The notes under the pieces were generated by a model, which was not told where the DNA came from, did no database searches, and saw only the letters and a list, made by a program, of their open reading frames with translations. 64,000 nucleotides of DNA, taken from the NCBI GenBank assembly GCA_020747065.1, contig JAGMVK010000001.1:2108001-2172000 (forward strand), read 5' to 3'. Position 1 is the stretch's first letter, and every line of letters begins with the position of its first letter. Positions 34,901 through 47,288 of the stretch are shown piece by piece. Both the position numbers and the translations under genes were made by a program. Source of the DNA: Cadophora sp. MPI-SDFR-AT-0126 (Eukaryota > Ascomycota > Leotiomycetes > Helotiales > Ploettnerulaceae).

Positions 34901-36392
34901 CTCTTGTGCTTCTCATGCGAGACGCTGATGCGAAAATCTTCGGTATTGGTCTTCGCTTCATCAGTTGTCGGGTAGTTGAATTCGCTTTCCATAGATGTCT
35001 TGATGCTAGACTTCGCGTAGCATTGCTTGATATCCTCTGCTGTACGAGGGAACGACTTCTCGAACTCGGGCTTGATCATGCGCTCAGAGGGAACGGTGAC
35101 ACCAGTCAAGAAATCAGCGACGTTGGCTCCGTCAGCGCAGATGAATCCTAGGCTTTCCATGAATGGCTTTGCTTCTTTTCGTGGGCCATAGTATATTTGC
35201 TTTCCCTCATCCAAAACGAGAACCTTGTCGAATTGGCTGTAGATTCCATTGCCGGCTTGGTACAGGGTGATGATTGACGCCAAGCCGAAGATGTCAGTGA
35301 TTGCTCGGATGGCTTTGGTGTACTCTAGAGCAGTGCTTGCATCGAGACCACGAGTCGAGTTGTCCCAACAGAAAACACTGGCTCTAGTGGCGAGGGTCTC
35401 GATGATACTGACTCGCTTCCTCTCACCACCAGATACTGTTCGTATGTCAGCAATGCTCTTCTGCCTCTTGCAATAACTTTGACTCACCTCCTCGCACAAA
35501 TTCGTTTCCAACTTTTGTGTCTTTGGTATGCGAGATTCCCATAGACTTCAAAAGGAAGGCGCGAGTTTCTTGTTGAAACTGCTGAGGACTCGAAATGTTA
35601 GACGGTAGATTGGCCGGTACCTGATTTAGTCAGCAAGTAACTCTCCGGAACCATCAGCTTTGTCACGGTTGGACATCCAGTGCAAGCGAGAGTCTAAAGT
35701 GAGTTTCGAGAGACGGGTCGAACCGATACAGAGCGACAACATACCTTCATCCTTGTTGCAAAGTCGATTGTCTGTCCAACAGTGAGTGTTGGGAAGAAGA
35801 GCTCCTCCTCCGTATTGATGACAATTTGGCCTCTAAACTGCTCTGCTTGCTTGTGATCAAGCGTTCCCCAATGGACATCACCCTCCACCTCAGCATATCC
35901 TAGACGCTTGTTGGCAAGCATCTTGAGAAGTGATGTACATCCAGCTCCTGGTCGACCAAGCACTAACAGCATCTCTCCAGGCTTGACACATCCATTAGAT
36001 CCCTCGATGATGGTCTTCAGTGGCGCAGCATGACGTCCTTCTTTGATTGCTCTCAGCGTGTTGAACTGCGATCCGACGTTCTCGCTGATAGCAGCATCCG
36101 CTCCAATACCCTTGACAACCAAGTTCGTCCAAGTAACACCGAGTTTGCGACCTTTAACTGCATCCTTCTCTCCCTGAGCTGCAAATGCCTTGATCTCCGG
36201 CATCATACTCCAATCACTTGAAATCGGATCATCATCGTTCTCCTCGTCAGATTCATCGTGGCCTCGGTTGCTTCTCCGTCTGGACATAAATGATGTATTG
36301 GTGAACGAACGTGCCACCTTGTTGCTCCTGGTACTCCTGCTTGTCTTCTCGCGAACGATGGGCGCGAAGCCCTCGGTCTCATGGTCAGCCAT
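31915..36392 (-). CDS. PDR-type ABC transporter (ABC-G, full length)
   Basis: Plasma-membrane efflux pump of the pleiotropic drug resistance family, likely exporting hydrophobic toxins or azoles. Three exons (36392-35745, 35620-35488, 35435-31915) give 1433 aa. Layout is (NBD-TMD) twice. NBD1 has the degenerate fungal Walker [13 protein letters not shown] and signature [13 protein letters not shown], rebuilt across the second intron. NBD2 has [15 protein letters not shown], the variant signature [15 protein letters not shown] and Walker [15 protein letters not shown]. Asymmetric NBDs (Cys replacing Lys in Walker A of NBD1) are normal for this family. Two blocks of membrane spans follow the NBDs. 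The 124-nt intron can be misread because a false ORF runs into it. Substrate is not predictable. Confidence 0.96.
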
Positions 36393-38842
36393 CTTGGCTT
36401 TCTCAAATCGATGATTGTGTTCCTCGATTCAAGTTACAAAGGTTAAAAAAAGGAAACGAGAATTAGAAGGAAGGATATGAGATGGTCGAGAAGGAAAGGT
36501 GGAATGTGAACGACTCAAGGTGATGAAACAAGCTATCAAAACCTCTTGGGGCCCAGCAAAGTATTATAAAAAGAAATAAACAAAAGCGTTCCCTACGTCT
36601 CATTGGTATCCACCCTAGAAGGCTAAAAAGCCGAAGCACGACCCCAATAGCCCTACAAAGACCGTGCAAAGCCCCCTAAAGCCTACCTACCCGGATGTAC
36701 GTTCAGCCTCCGACCCGTTCTCCAGGCATTTAGGGGCGCCCTCGGCCTTGAGTTGAAAGCCGAATCGTCGAGCTTCAGATTAGCGAATGCGTTATTGTGG
36801 ACCCGGGAGTGCGTCAACGGCTGTTCTGGGCCTGGATATTCATTCCTGGTGGGCCTGGTTGGCGTTGGGACAAGTTGTCGTTTGGAGTGGATTTGGTTGG
36901 TGAAGAAATCTCCTGCGCGGACATTTTGGACAGCGCAAGTCCGATATGAAGGCGCAGAGTTGCAGCGATTGGTTGAAATGATGTTGATATCGCTTAGTCA
37001 TCGCTACACGACGGACACAACCGTTCTTTGCTCTCCGACATCACGGAAAAGCCAATGCGCGCATGTCGACATTCCTGGCCTGGGCAGACGACATGTGTCA
37101 ATATAAGATCACACTGGTCATCGTTTACTTATTCGAGAAGACTCAAGACGGTCAAACATCCCTCCGACATACATGAGAATCCGTATATTCCTTCCCAATC
37201 CCTTCTTTGTTCCAAACATACTGCCAGCCTGCCCTGCATCCAAAAAAAACTAAAAAAAAACTTGATTAATTTGCTCTATTACTCTTCAGACTAACGCTCG
37301 GGCTCTTCCGTCCCAAGTTGCTTGCATCTACGTACAGTACCCACAAGTGTGGTTCATGTGCAACGAATGTATCAGCTAATTCCCTTGCTTCGCGTAGTTT
37401 GGGCTCGCAGTTTTCTATTTTTCCGATGTTCCTCTTTCCATCCTTCCCTTTCGCTCCTTTCACATCCGATGACCGAAAATCAGCGCTTATCCTGCCAGAT
37501 GCAGTATCTCGTATCCAACGGTATGAGAAGTCTCCCGTCCCGAAGTCAACCCTTGCCAACACAATCTAGCATCGCTATTGTTTTCCTTCACATTTTGGCT
37601 GCGCCACGATAGGAGAGTCTAGCTATGATTGCTGTGTTGATTAATCCTTATCTGCTTGATCTTTTTTCTCGTTGGCTGACTCTACACCGAGGTGTCGCTC
37701 GCTTGCTTCATCAACTCTCTTGTTTATTATCTTGTTGACACTGACCCCGGCGAGTGGAGTTCAACGTAGGTTAGAAGACTAGGCCGTTCCCTACCACGGC
37801 GCGAGGTGCCTTATCACAGTTGAATATTCGAAACATTCATTTTTAAACCAAGATCAGTAAACGTTTTTCGCTATTACAAACAATTCTCTTATTTGCACAT
37901 CTGTCTCCAACAATATCACTTTATCCAGCCTCGACCTTTTACCCCTAAGTCGATCGGATGCCCCCCCTTCATGTCTTGATAGTCTATTCCTCGACACTCC
38001 CTCGCTCTCAATGTCCCAAGAATATCGATAGTAAGCAGTACCTTGCATCGCGGACAATTCTTCTTTTCATGCTATTATTTTTTTGACAATGTTCCTCTTT
38101 CCAGCTAAAACACTCCTAAGTTGATTGAAGCCCTTCCTGCATTCCCTGATACCGTATGCCTCGAACCTCCCTTCGCCCCTCATTGCCTCAGAGCCACCAA
38201 CATCTCAAGCAGGATCTCGAATCGAAGCATTGCGATGCCGAAACGATCATGCCCCATACATTGCATCCTAGCAGAATACGAGGAACAGTCCACAAAGTAG
38301 GCATCAGCGGGCCGTACCACGATCGATGGGAGGTTACATTACTGCTTTCGGTTCAAGATCAAGTATTGATTCAGAGGGATACGCACTGCCAGCATCTCGT
38401 CCACAAACTGATGGGAAACGATATCTAAGTGACAATAAGCAAGGTAGGGTGGATGCCAGCTACCCTCGACAGGGGAAAATCGAGGTGCTAGAAAGAATAT
38501 CGTACACCTAATGGTCAAGCCGGTTATGCTTTAAGTGGTTTTTGAATTGTTATTGGCACTTTGTCGTATCGCATCTAAGTATCCAAAGCAACACGGATGC
38601 CAGAGTTAACAAATCTTCACATGTGAGAGGGCAAGCAAATCCTTCAATAGTCGCAATCATAGCTTCATTTCAGGACTATGACTATTTCATATAGACAGTC
38701 TCGCTACGTAGTCGTTTGCTATGTGGGAATATCCATCCTATCTACCCAGATAGGTCCTTGCAAATTATTCCGGAGAAGAATCCTCCCAAGCTCCATGCCA
38801 TATAAAATCCATAGCAGAAGCAAATCAGCCCCTAAAACCTTC
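36393..38842. other. Intergenic region of 2.4 kb, no confident gene
   Basis: Upstream of the ABC transporter this stretch should hold its promoter. ORFs reach 98-117 codons (for example 37266-37562 on -) but show no domain and no convincing intron joins. Two overlapping forward ORFs at 38156-38511 remain possible small exons of an unrecognised gene. Confidence 0.45.
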
Positions 38843-39562
38843 CTACGCAACCTGCACAACCGCCAACCTAGGCCCAACTCCCCCCTCCTGCTTGGGCAAC
38901 TCCCAGAAATTCTGCACATGGGGCCCATTCTCCCCATGACAAGGACACCCTGCAACCCCAAAGTACGCATTCCTTAACTCCTCGCTCCCCTTCCCCTCAC
39001 ACAGTTTCTTCAGCTCCTCCTCTGAATACCTCTTCGGATCCGTAGCTTCGATCTCCTGTCCCTCTAGCACATCCGCCTCATCAGGCGCCACATCATCCTC
39101 ATCACCCATTATCCTAGGCGGTTGCGCAGCCGCCGAACCAAAACGTACAAGCCCGAGATCCTCTTCTTCCTCATCATCAACATCAATATCCTCATCCTCC
39201 TCATCAGAATCGCTATCCGTGTCTTCCTCAAGCATAGGCGGCTGCGGCGGCGGCGGACTCCTCTTCCTATCCTTCTCGCTCTTCACGCCCGCCTTGCCCG
39301 TCTGGAAGCTCACTCGTCTCTGCATACCCTCTGGTCCAGGCACAGCACCGCTGCACACCGCGTGCTGGCGACCGTCATCTTCAGGCTCAGAATCGGAGTC
39401 GCTGGAGCCGCTGACTTCGATCTCGGCGATGCGGAGGCGTAGCTTGTCGAGGGTGAAGGCGTGGCCGAGGATGAAGCGTAGGTCGCGGTCGGGCCGGTCG
39501 GCGGCCATTTGAAGCTTGCAGCGCGCGGTGTGAGCGATCTTGTAGGTTTCGCGGACGGACAT
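38843..39562 (-). CDS. Acidic conserved fungal protein of unknown function
   Basis: A single exon of 239 aa. The N-terminal part (MSVRETYKIAHTARCKLQ, RPDRDLRFILGHAFTLDKLRLRIAEIE) is compact and looks conserved among filamentous fungi from memory. The middle is Ser/Asp/Glu-rich with long acidic runs, which fits a nuclear or disordered protein. The C-terminus has a Cys/His pair, GCPCHGENGPHVQNFWELP. No enzyme motif is visible. The ORF is open, with a plausible start and no need of introns. Function unknown. Confidence 0.75.
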   Translation of the reverse strand: MSVRETYKIAHTARCKLQMAADRPDRDLRFILGHAFTLDKLRLRIAEIEVSGSSDSDSEPEDDGRQHAVCSGAVPGPEGMQRRVSFQTGKAGVKSEKDRKRSPPPPQPPMLEEDTDSDSDEEDEDIDVDDEEEEDLGLVRFGSAAAQPPRIMGDEDDVAPDEADVLEGQEIEATDPKRYSEEELKKLCEGKGSEELRNAYFGVAGCPCHGENGPHVQNFWELPKQEGGVGPRLAVVQVA

Positions 39563-41379
39563 TGTGGTGTTTTGTGATGGGTGGTTTCAATTGTTGAAGG
39601 TACGAGGTAGCTGAGAAGACGTGAAGCGCGGGGTTGGTTGTTCAACCGCGGGGTAAATTGAGGTTGTGCGATGCGATGGTTTATTTGGATCTGATAGCCA
39701 CGATATCAAGTGCAACGGTCAAGGAAAATTGCTTGATCGTGTGCGACGTGAGGAGAGAGAGTGTCAATTGCGGAGGTATGTGCAGGAGAGCTTCTTCAAG
39801 AGTTGTTGAGTTGAACAGAGTGAGTCAGCATTAAGGGCTCAAGTTGACAGGTTGCGGGGTCCAGTTCTAGTCTCGTGTTGTGCCTGGTGAGTAATCAACC
39901 CCTGATTTGTAACAACACTCCAAAGAATCTGGCCTTTCTCGATATTATTAATGCAACCAAGACCGCCTCTCTCTCTCTCTGGAAAGCTAAGTCTAGTGAC
40001 TGATGCCATCGAGATAATGAAAATGAGAATATTGGAAATCAAGTGATTTGCGGATTTGATTCACCAGAAGCCGCGAATTTCTCATGGTGAATCTTACTTC
40101 CCCTTTTCTCAGGCTTCTTTCCAGACTTGCTCAGGCTTTTTTATTGCTGAGTCTTTCTAATTTACTGTTCATACTATTACTAATCCTCCTGTTGCTCCCT
40201 CTTCATCATTTCTGGGCCACGAGCTTGTCAATATCACCCCTTTCTGCAGCCCCAACATCGACCAAATTCTCGTCTCGGCGTACATCTCTTTGTGAAAGCG
40301 TTGATCGCATTCTGTCCTCTAATGGGTATTTGCACAAAGTCAGCGTTGTTATTAGTTGACAACAGAAGTAAGAACGATAGTAAACGTGTGTCGAACCCGA
40401 CGATGGCTTCTGGACTTTTCCTGACACAACACTCGTCCACTGAGAGCTGGAGGAAACTTCTCGGGGTCCTCTCCGGGTCCTCGAGACGCCATGTGATATA
40501 TTGATGCATGGGCAGACAATCCCAATCTTTCTCTAGAATAGCTCTGTTTTTTGCTTGGAGACTTATGACATTTTCCTCGGCCTTTCTACACATATCATAG
40601 CTCCACTCGCATCGTGACTTCCGTATTCACTTCCCATTTCCCGTTGCCGGTTCATGACAGCATTCCAGAGTCAGAAACTTCGGTTTTCCATTCACGAACC
40701 GCGTAGTATTCTTGTTACCTTTGTTCGAAGACGAAAGCGAGCCTAGATGCAAGAAATATGTTATCCCTAAGGAGAGACAATTCAAAAACACCTTGGGCTA
40801 ACATCCCGTCATGTCTCCTATGGGGCAAGCAGTACCATCCCAAACATACTTTACGCAACTCCTAGTCCACGACCATCTTGTGAAAAGAGTACAGAATATC
40901 TCACTACTTTCCTACCCTCCAAGAACTCGTTCCTCTCATCCTCCACTGAACCACGAACCAGGGGGTAATTCGGCTCCACAACGCCTAAGCGACACGCTTA
41001 CAAAGCAATGTTTACGACTTCCCAGACGATGCAATTGGCTTCTTCGTACATTTGCGATCTGCAACAACATTTTGAGTAATCTGGCCAAGAAGGCACTGCC
41101 TCTTTCCACTCAAATCTGTCATTCATGGTTAGAGAGTGGAGAGATGAGGCCGTATCTTGAAACAGTAGTTGCGCGCCGATGCGAGGAATGACGGCCGGGT
41201 AACTTTGATAACTTGCTCCTTTTCTTCTGGTTTCTACTTGAAATGCGTCTTCACCTGTCATTCAGTATATGCTGATCTTTACCTACTACTTATATTTGTC
41301 GGTCTTTCTCTATACTTACACAAAGCACCTTTTCGAAATCTCACCGAGCCGGCCTCAACGATCCTTCCTTGAAAACAAC
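39563..41379. other. Intergenic region between divergent genes
   Basis: About 1.8 kb between the acidic protein gene (-) and the RTA1-like gene (+). Only short hydrophobic or composition-biased ORFs occur. A CT microsatellite lies at about 39966-39981. No RNA gene was recognised. Confidence 0.5.
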
Positions 41380-42699
41380 ATGCGTTGTTCATCACTTTCT
41401 TTGATGTCCCCTCTCATTCTCTTCTCTGCATACTCAGGTCTGGCAGCATCTCTTCCTACCATGGTCTCGGTCCTCATAACCTCAACACACGCCATCCTCC
41501 ATCCTCGCGTCGACATCACCATCCCACCCGTCATCATCCCCAGCATCACAATCTCCGAGTTCAAATACACACACTCCAAATTCTCTCTGAAATCCCTGTC
41601 TTTGAACCTCCCAACACCAACATGCATTCAAACCAGCATACCCGACAAGAACGGTCACGTTCCGCCCGGAACCTGCAACGCGTTGTGGAATTACTACCCG
41701 AGTTTCGTGGCGGCGGTTGTTACGGCAGGGATTTTCGGGGCGATTACGATGGTACATATTGGTGAGGCGACATATTTCAAGACTGTGAGTTCTCATTTCT
41801 GCGTCGAAAGAATATACTGATGTAATTGATCAGAGTTACAGCTGGGTAATCAGCATGGGCCTCTTCTGGGAAACCGTCGGCTTTATCTTCCGCGCGCTCA
41901 GTGCAAAACATCAACAATCAGAAGGCCTCCTCACCGTTTCGCAACTCTCCATTCTTCTCGCACCACTCTGTGAGTCTTCCACCACTCCATACTCCATCAG
42001 AAAACATCACACTGACAAAACCCCCAAGGGATGAATGCCTTCTCATACATGGTTCTCGGCCGTATGATCCATTTCTACATCCCAACCCACCGCCTACTCC
42101 GACTCAAAGCCAGCACATTCGCAACCAGCTTCGTCCTCCTCGACATCATCTGCTTCATCATCCAGCTCGTCGGTGGCGGCATGGCAGGCGTCGGCGCGCC
42201 TCCCGAACAAATGAAAACAGGTCTCGAAATTTACAAAGCCGGCATTGCATTACAAGAAGTCTTCGTGATCCACTTCATCGGTCTGGCCGCCCAGTTCCAA
42301 TTCACGATGCGCCAGCTCGAACGCTCTGATACCTTGCCTGTTGAGAAGAGGACTTGGCGAAAGCTACTGTATGCTGTATACGCTTCTTTGACTTTCATCT
42401 CGGCAAGGATCATTTTCAGACTCGTGGAGTTCACTCATGGCACGACGTCCGATAACCAGATACTAAATGTTGAGTGGTACCAGTACGTGTTTGATAGTAT
42501 ACCGATATTCTTCGCGGGCTTTGTGTTTGTCGTCAGTCACCCAGGGATGTTTATGCAAGGTCCAGATTCGGTCATGCCGGTTGCGACGTGGAGGAAGAAG
42601 TGCGCGGCGAGAAGGCAGAGGAAGAAGAAGGTTGTGGATGAGGATGGATATGATGCTATCTTACTCACGATGAAGGCGGATATTCCGACGGGTAGTTGA
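41380..42699 (+). CDS. RTA1-like membrane protein (lipid-translocating exporter family)
   Basis: Seven-span fungal membrane protein of the RTA1/RSB1 family, linked elsewhere to lipid export and drug tolerance. Three exons (41380-41784, 41834-41969, 42029-42699) give 403 aa. The family core starts at PDKNGHVPPGTCNALWNYYPSF (a common N-terminal signature) and continues with SYSWVISMGLFWETVGFIFRAL, APLWMNAFSYMVLGRMIHF and FRLVEFTHG. The N-terminal 90 residues from the ATG at 41380 include a signal-like hydrophobic stretch and a Thr/Ser-rich segment. A later in-frame ATG at 41464 is possible. The Trp at the second splice (CTC T|GG) restores the family sequence APLW. Confidence 0.88.
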
Positions 42700-43606
42700 T
42701 GATATGGGGATCCTGAATGTTTGAGATCGTGTAAGAAAGCCCATTGCAAAAAGAGGAAGGCGGGAATCAAGGATAGCCGAGGAGACAAGAAGGGTCACGT
42801 GTGTAAACAAAGGGAATTTGGCGGTAATTAGCGTTGCATTGTCTTCCAGGCGTCTTCCATACGGTCGTGCTGCCTGCAAACTAGATTTACAAACGTTTTC
42901 CAAAGTGCCAGAGGAGTTCAGCGAGGACCAAAAAAACGGAGGAAATACTCACGTGTTGCTAATAACTGCCGTTTAGGCCGCCGTACACTTTCCATAAGCT
43001 TTCGGACCGTCCTTCAGAGATCATCAATTCCATGACACCACAAAATCAAAAAATTCGCCTCCGCATGTCAGCAATGTAACAACCAAATCCCGCTCCACAT
43101 TTTTTCTACATCGATTCAAGGGCAGAATTCTTACCAAAGTTGTCAAGAGCATCAAAGTGTTCTCGCCAAGTCAGCCAAGAATCCAAGAATCTCGTCGCCT
43201 TGTTTTTGAAGCTTCTTCCAACTTCCGAAGATGGCTGAGATATGTTTATCCAGAAGTCGGATGACACTAAACCTTGCAACAATACCAAGAATCACGTCAA
43301 ATCCCTCTAGTGCAGTGGGACAAATAGAGCTCTCCCTCGAGCACGCAATGCGCGCTATGAATTCAAATGGTCAAAATTGGTGGCATGCTGAAAAGTGTTC
43401 CATTTTCCCCTGCACTTTCGCGCGTTCAAAAACAGATCATCTGCACAAAACAATGCTTCTCTTCCTTCTAGAAGCTTTCTATTCTCCTTCCTTCCATTCT
43501 GTCAGTTGCTTGAAACTTTAGTGTCGACTAGTTAAGTACCCGGTACTTCTACTTTACTTCCCCGCTTGTGAACGGCAGTCTTCAACATCCACAATTCTTG
43601 ACGACC
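42700..43606. other. Intergenic region, no gene recognised
   Basis: About 900 bp between the RTA1-like gene and the permease gene, both on the plus strand. It should contain a 3' UTR and the permease promoter. Nothing else was seen. Confidence 0.5.
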
Positions 43607-45415
43607 ATGTCGAACTCACCGGGTAGCGACGTCAAGGTGACCCACCATAGTGACAACGACAAAGATATCGAGGAGACCACTCCTCACTATGGTCTCGATG
43701 GCGAACATCATGTCGTCGCCGATAGACTGGCGCGAAAACTATCTGCAAGGCAGGTGCAGATGATCGCCATTGGGGGAACCATCGGTACGGGTCTATTCCT
43801 CGGAACGGGGAAATCACTTGCGACTGGTGGTCCAGCATCTATGCTCATTGCCTATGCCATTGTTGGTGCGATCGTGCTGTTGACGATGTTGGCGTTGGGA
43901 GAAATGGCGGCGTATGTTCCAATTGCGGGGTCTTTCTGCACTTTCGCCGGGAGATATGTTGATGATTCTTTGGGGTTTGCGTTGACTGTAAGTCTCTCTC
44001 TGTTCTGTAAATAGGCATTACTGACACGCGAAATAGTGGAATTATTGGTTTAACGATGCCGTTTCTACAGCTGCTGATTTAGTAGCCTTGCAAATCGTGT
44101 TCGAGTATTGGGATACCAGTTTACCAGGATGGGGCTTGAGTCTCATTTTCTGGGTGTTCCTTGTCCTTGCAAATATCATCACGGTCAGGGCATACGGTGA
44201 GGTAAGTACCCTTGACTTGTACAGTAATAAATGACTGATATCTGTATAGCTTGAATACTGGCTGAGTCTGTTGAAAGTCGTCACGATTGTGGTAAGTGAG
44301 CTCGGTGACACCTCAATCTCCTCAGCTAATTCAATCAGATATTCATTATCCTCGGCATTGCTGTGAACTGTGGTGGCAACACAGAACACAGATATTTAGG
44401 AGCGGGTAACTGGTATATTGGTGATGCGCCATTCGTTGGAGGTGTTGGAGGCTTTGCATCCGTCTTCGTGACAGCTTCATTCGCCTGTAAGTCTCCTGCT
44501 CATCTCCAACTCCTCGTCTGACACCTCACAGACGGCGGCACAGAATCTATAGCCATCACCGCAGGAGAAACAAAAAACCCTACTAAGAATCTTCCGCGGG
44601 TGGTCAAAAATGTCTTCTGGCGTATCCTTCTCTTCTACATCCTGTCCGTCCTCATCATCGGTCTGAACGTCCCGTACACCTACCCGAATCTCTCAACCAA
44701 GGAATCGTCCACTTCACCATTCACGATCGTCTTCCAAATGGCTGGCGCTAAAGCAGCAGGCTCATTCATCAACGCCGTGATCATGACTTCCGTAATCAGC
44801 GCCGGCAACCACGCCTTATTCGCAGGAACGCGTCTAATGTACTCACTCTCAGTGGATCGTCACGCCCCGATGTTCTTCGCAAAGTTAAATCGGAACAAAG
44901 TCCCGTGGATCGCTGTGCTCGCCACAAGTGCAATCAGCGGTCTCTGTTTCGGCGCTTCATTCATCGGAGCTGGCCAACTCTGGACTTGGCTTCAGAACAT
45001 CGTGGGAGTGTCGAATCAGATTGCATGGACAGCCATCGCAGCTACATCGATTCGCTTCCGCGGCGCAATGGAACGACAAGGAAAGACCCATCTCCTCCCC
45101 TTCAAGAACCTCACCTACCCATACGGACCCTGGATATCCCTCGTTCTAAACATCGTCATCATCTTAGTCCAAGGCTGGAGTTCGTTCAGTCCTAGTTTCT
45201 CGGCAGTCGATTTCGTAAGTTATTATATTGAGATTCCCATCATGATCGTTATGTATGTTGGGTGGAAGTTGTGGAAGAGGACGAGGATTGTTAGTTATGA
45301 GGCGATGGATCTGGAGACTGATGTTTATGTTGTTGATGAGCATGATTTGGCGGAGACTGAGAGGGAGAAGAGCATGAGGGGGAAAGTTGAACGGGTCATT
45401 CGGTGGATTTTCTAA
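43607..45415 (+). CDS. Amino-acid permease (APC superfamily, fungal YAT type)
   Basis: Plasma-membrane symporter for amino acids. Five exons (43607-43987, 44037-44201, 44250-44291, 44339-44486, 44532-45415) give 539 aa; one exon is only 42 nt (14 codons). After a charged cytosolic head comes the family signature VQMIAIGGTIGTGLFLGTGKSLATGGP in the first span, then ALGEMAAYVPIAGSFCTFAGRYVDDSLGFALTWNYW. TESIAITAGETKNPTKNLPRV is the conserved loop after the sixth span. Around 12 spans are expected from the hydrophobic pattern. The ATG at 43607 is chosen over the GTG upstream. Which amino acids it carries cannot be read from the sequence. Confidence 0.94.
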
Positions 45416-45519
45416 GGTCGCGAAATCGGTACAAGAGTTCCCATTGGAGTATCATGAGACGAAAATGGGCTATAGTGTCTAACTTGACCTGCTGAAAACA
45501 TTCGGAGTGAAAATGCCTC

Positions 45520-45930
45520 CTAGTCTCTTTTCCACTTAGACACGCCAAGCTTGGACCATCGCGAATTGGTCACGGATGTGGGATGCCATCGTCCATATGC
45601 AGGGACAGCCCCACTGGCCGGCCGGTTGTAGAAGGTGTTGTTGAGAAATAGAATTGCCAAGGCAAAGATAAGCCCAATGGAAACCAGAACCAACAGATAG
45701 TAAGCATCTATTGGCAAGCTTAATTTCGCCCCATTAAAAAGCGTCCGAGAAGGCAACAATATTCGGCTACGAGCCGCCCGGCCATAGGTCGTACCCAAAA
45801 CTTGGGAAATTTGATGACCATATTCAGATGCACGTCCAAGTTTCCACTCACCAGCTCTTGTATGTGGGTATACGGAAGTACAGGATACATTATTAATTTC
45901 CGTACTCGGACGATGTGCGGCGTTCTCCAA
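45520..45930 (-). CDS. Hypothetical ORF with one membrane segment
   Basis: A 136-aa ORF with one clear hydrophobic span near aa 78-98 (YYLLVLVSIGLIFALAILFLN) and a basic C-terminus ending KLGVSKWKRD. It could be the last exon of a larger unrecognised gene, or chance. The family is not recognised. Confidence 0.25.
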   Translation of the reverse strand: MENAAHRPSTEINNVSCTSVYPHTRAGEWKLGRASEYGHQISQVLGTTYGRAARSRILLPSRTLFNGAKLSLPIDAYYLLVLVSIGLIFALAILFLNNTFYNRPASGAVPAYGRWHPTSVTNSRWSKLGVSKWKRD

Positions 45931-46136
45931 ACGCCTGCGAGGTTTTCTCGTACCATAATTTGCCAGTGAGCGAGGGAGCCGATCCTGGATCGCGCATTAC
46001 AGAACGCCGCGCTTCCCCCCAGTTCGCTTCAGATCTATATGCTGAAGCTTTCCGCAGTACTTTCGCTACAGGTTCTGGTGTGCTTCATTCACAGTTTCTT
46101 TGACTTGACTATCTTATTCGCGTAGCAGAGGCGAAA
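45931..46136. promoter_or_regulatory. Presumed 5' region of the LysM gene
   Basis: Short stretch directly upstream of the LysM-WSC-CBM18 start. No specific site was identified. Confidence 0.3.
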
Positions 46137-47288
46137 ATGACCTCGATCATGCGGCAACTATTATGGGGTTTTCTGTGGATAATTCCTACATTCGTTGCGG
46201 CAGGTTCGCAGCCCAATATGCCATACGTATGTAATCCTACCTTAAGTTTCTTCTTCTTTCTTTTGGTCTCAGATCAAGAAGTGTAGAAGTCTTCGCATTA
46301 CTTCAAATGAAGCAGCTTCTTTACCCTTTGAACCTTGACTTTCTATCATTGCTACTTGTTGATATCATGCCGAATTTGACATCAAGTCTAGGACAGTACC
46401 ACTACAAAAGATTGCACTTGGTGGTATGACAACTACGAGGGACTCACCTGCGATTACATCCGAAACGCTTTTCGGATCAGTATCGAAGATTTTGTGCTTT
46501 GGAATCCCTCCCTCACCAGTACTTGCGGCAACTGGAAAGAGCGCTCCTACTGCGTTGAGGTCAATGACTTCCCAACAAGTTCCCCGTCTATTCAATCGTC
46601 AACAGCCAGTACCAGATCCAGCACCACCTCCTCCGCTATGGCTACAAGCACAGTAAAACCGCACTGGACGCCGCTTGGATGTTATTTGGACTCCACACCA
46701 CCCACTCTGTCGACACGGACAGACATCGTCGGTGGTGACAGTGCAATGACAATCGAGAACTGTCAAACGGCTTGTTTTTCAAGTGGTCTGACGTATGCTG
46801 GCCTTGAGGCGAAGTCCCAATGCTGGTGCGGCGATTACGTCGCAAACGAATTGGCAAACTCGACGGACTGTAACATGCCTTGTGCAGGCAACTCGACTCA
46901 AATTTGTGGCGGTGTCGGACGTATCAATGTATACAAAGGAGTTATACCAAGTTCCAGTACTTCTAGCTCCACGATATCAACGTCAACATCAGCATCTAGC
47001 GCCAGTGCCCCGACTTCCACCTCGCCGGTGAGTTTCGATGGACTGTGCGGTCCTTCCTCTCCGAAAAGTGCGACTTGTGCGGGCAGTGCTTTTGGGAATT
47101 GCTGCTCGAACGCCGGGCAATGCGGATGGAATTCGTCATTTTGCGCACCAGCTGTGTGCCAGAACTCTTTTGGTACATGCGACGTCGGTCCTCCGGTCAA
47201 TCTTGATGGGAAGTGTGGTGCAGCAGCGGCCTGTGCTGGTAGTAGTAAGTGTTCTCTGAGTTCCTTGTTTCCATCCGCGACAGTTTAG
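46137..47288 (+). CDS. Secreted LysM-WSC-CBM18 protein (chitin-binding)
   Basis: Secreted protein that likely binds chitin or related glycans at the fungal surface or in a host. Two exons (46137-46226, 46392-47288) give 328 aa. The signal peptide is MTSIMRQLLWGFLWIIPTFVAAG. A fungal-type LysM follows (about aa 35-85: DCTWWYDNYEGLTC, DFVLWNPSLTSTCGNW, RSYCVEV). Then come a Ser/Thr linker, a WSC domain (about aa 110-195: LGCYLDS, MTIENCQTACFSSGLTYAGLEAKSQCWCGD, QICGGVGRINVYK), another Ser/Thr linker, and one complete CBM18 (about aa 215-270, CGPSSPKSATC, CCSNAGQCG, FCAPAVCQ). A second CBM18 begins (DGKCGAAAACAGSS) and breaks off. Downstream DNA to about 47.6 kb still looks like decayed CBM18 repeats, so the gene may be truncated. 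Confidence 0.85.

Noticed and set aside
35511..35694. Extra ABC transporter exon in the 124-nt intron area
   Set aside because: An apparent short exon between 35.64 and 35.70 kb contains stop codons in frame. A single intron from 35744 to 35621 gives the exact family sequence instead.
37266..37562. 98-aa minus-strand ORF upstream of the ABC transporter
   Set aside because: No recognisable motif, and the forward strand has an equally long ORF at the same place. Not convincing.
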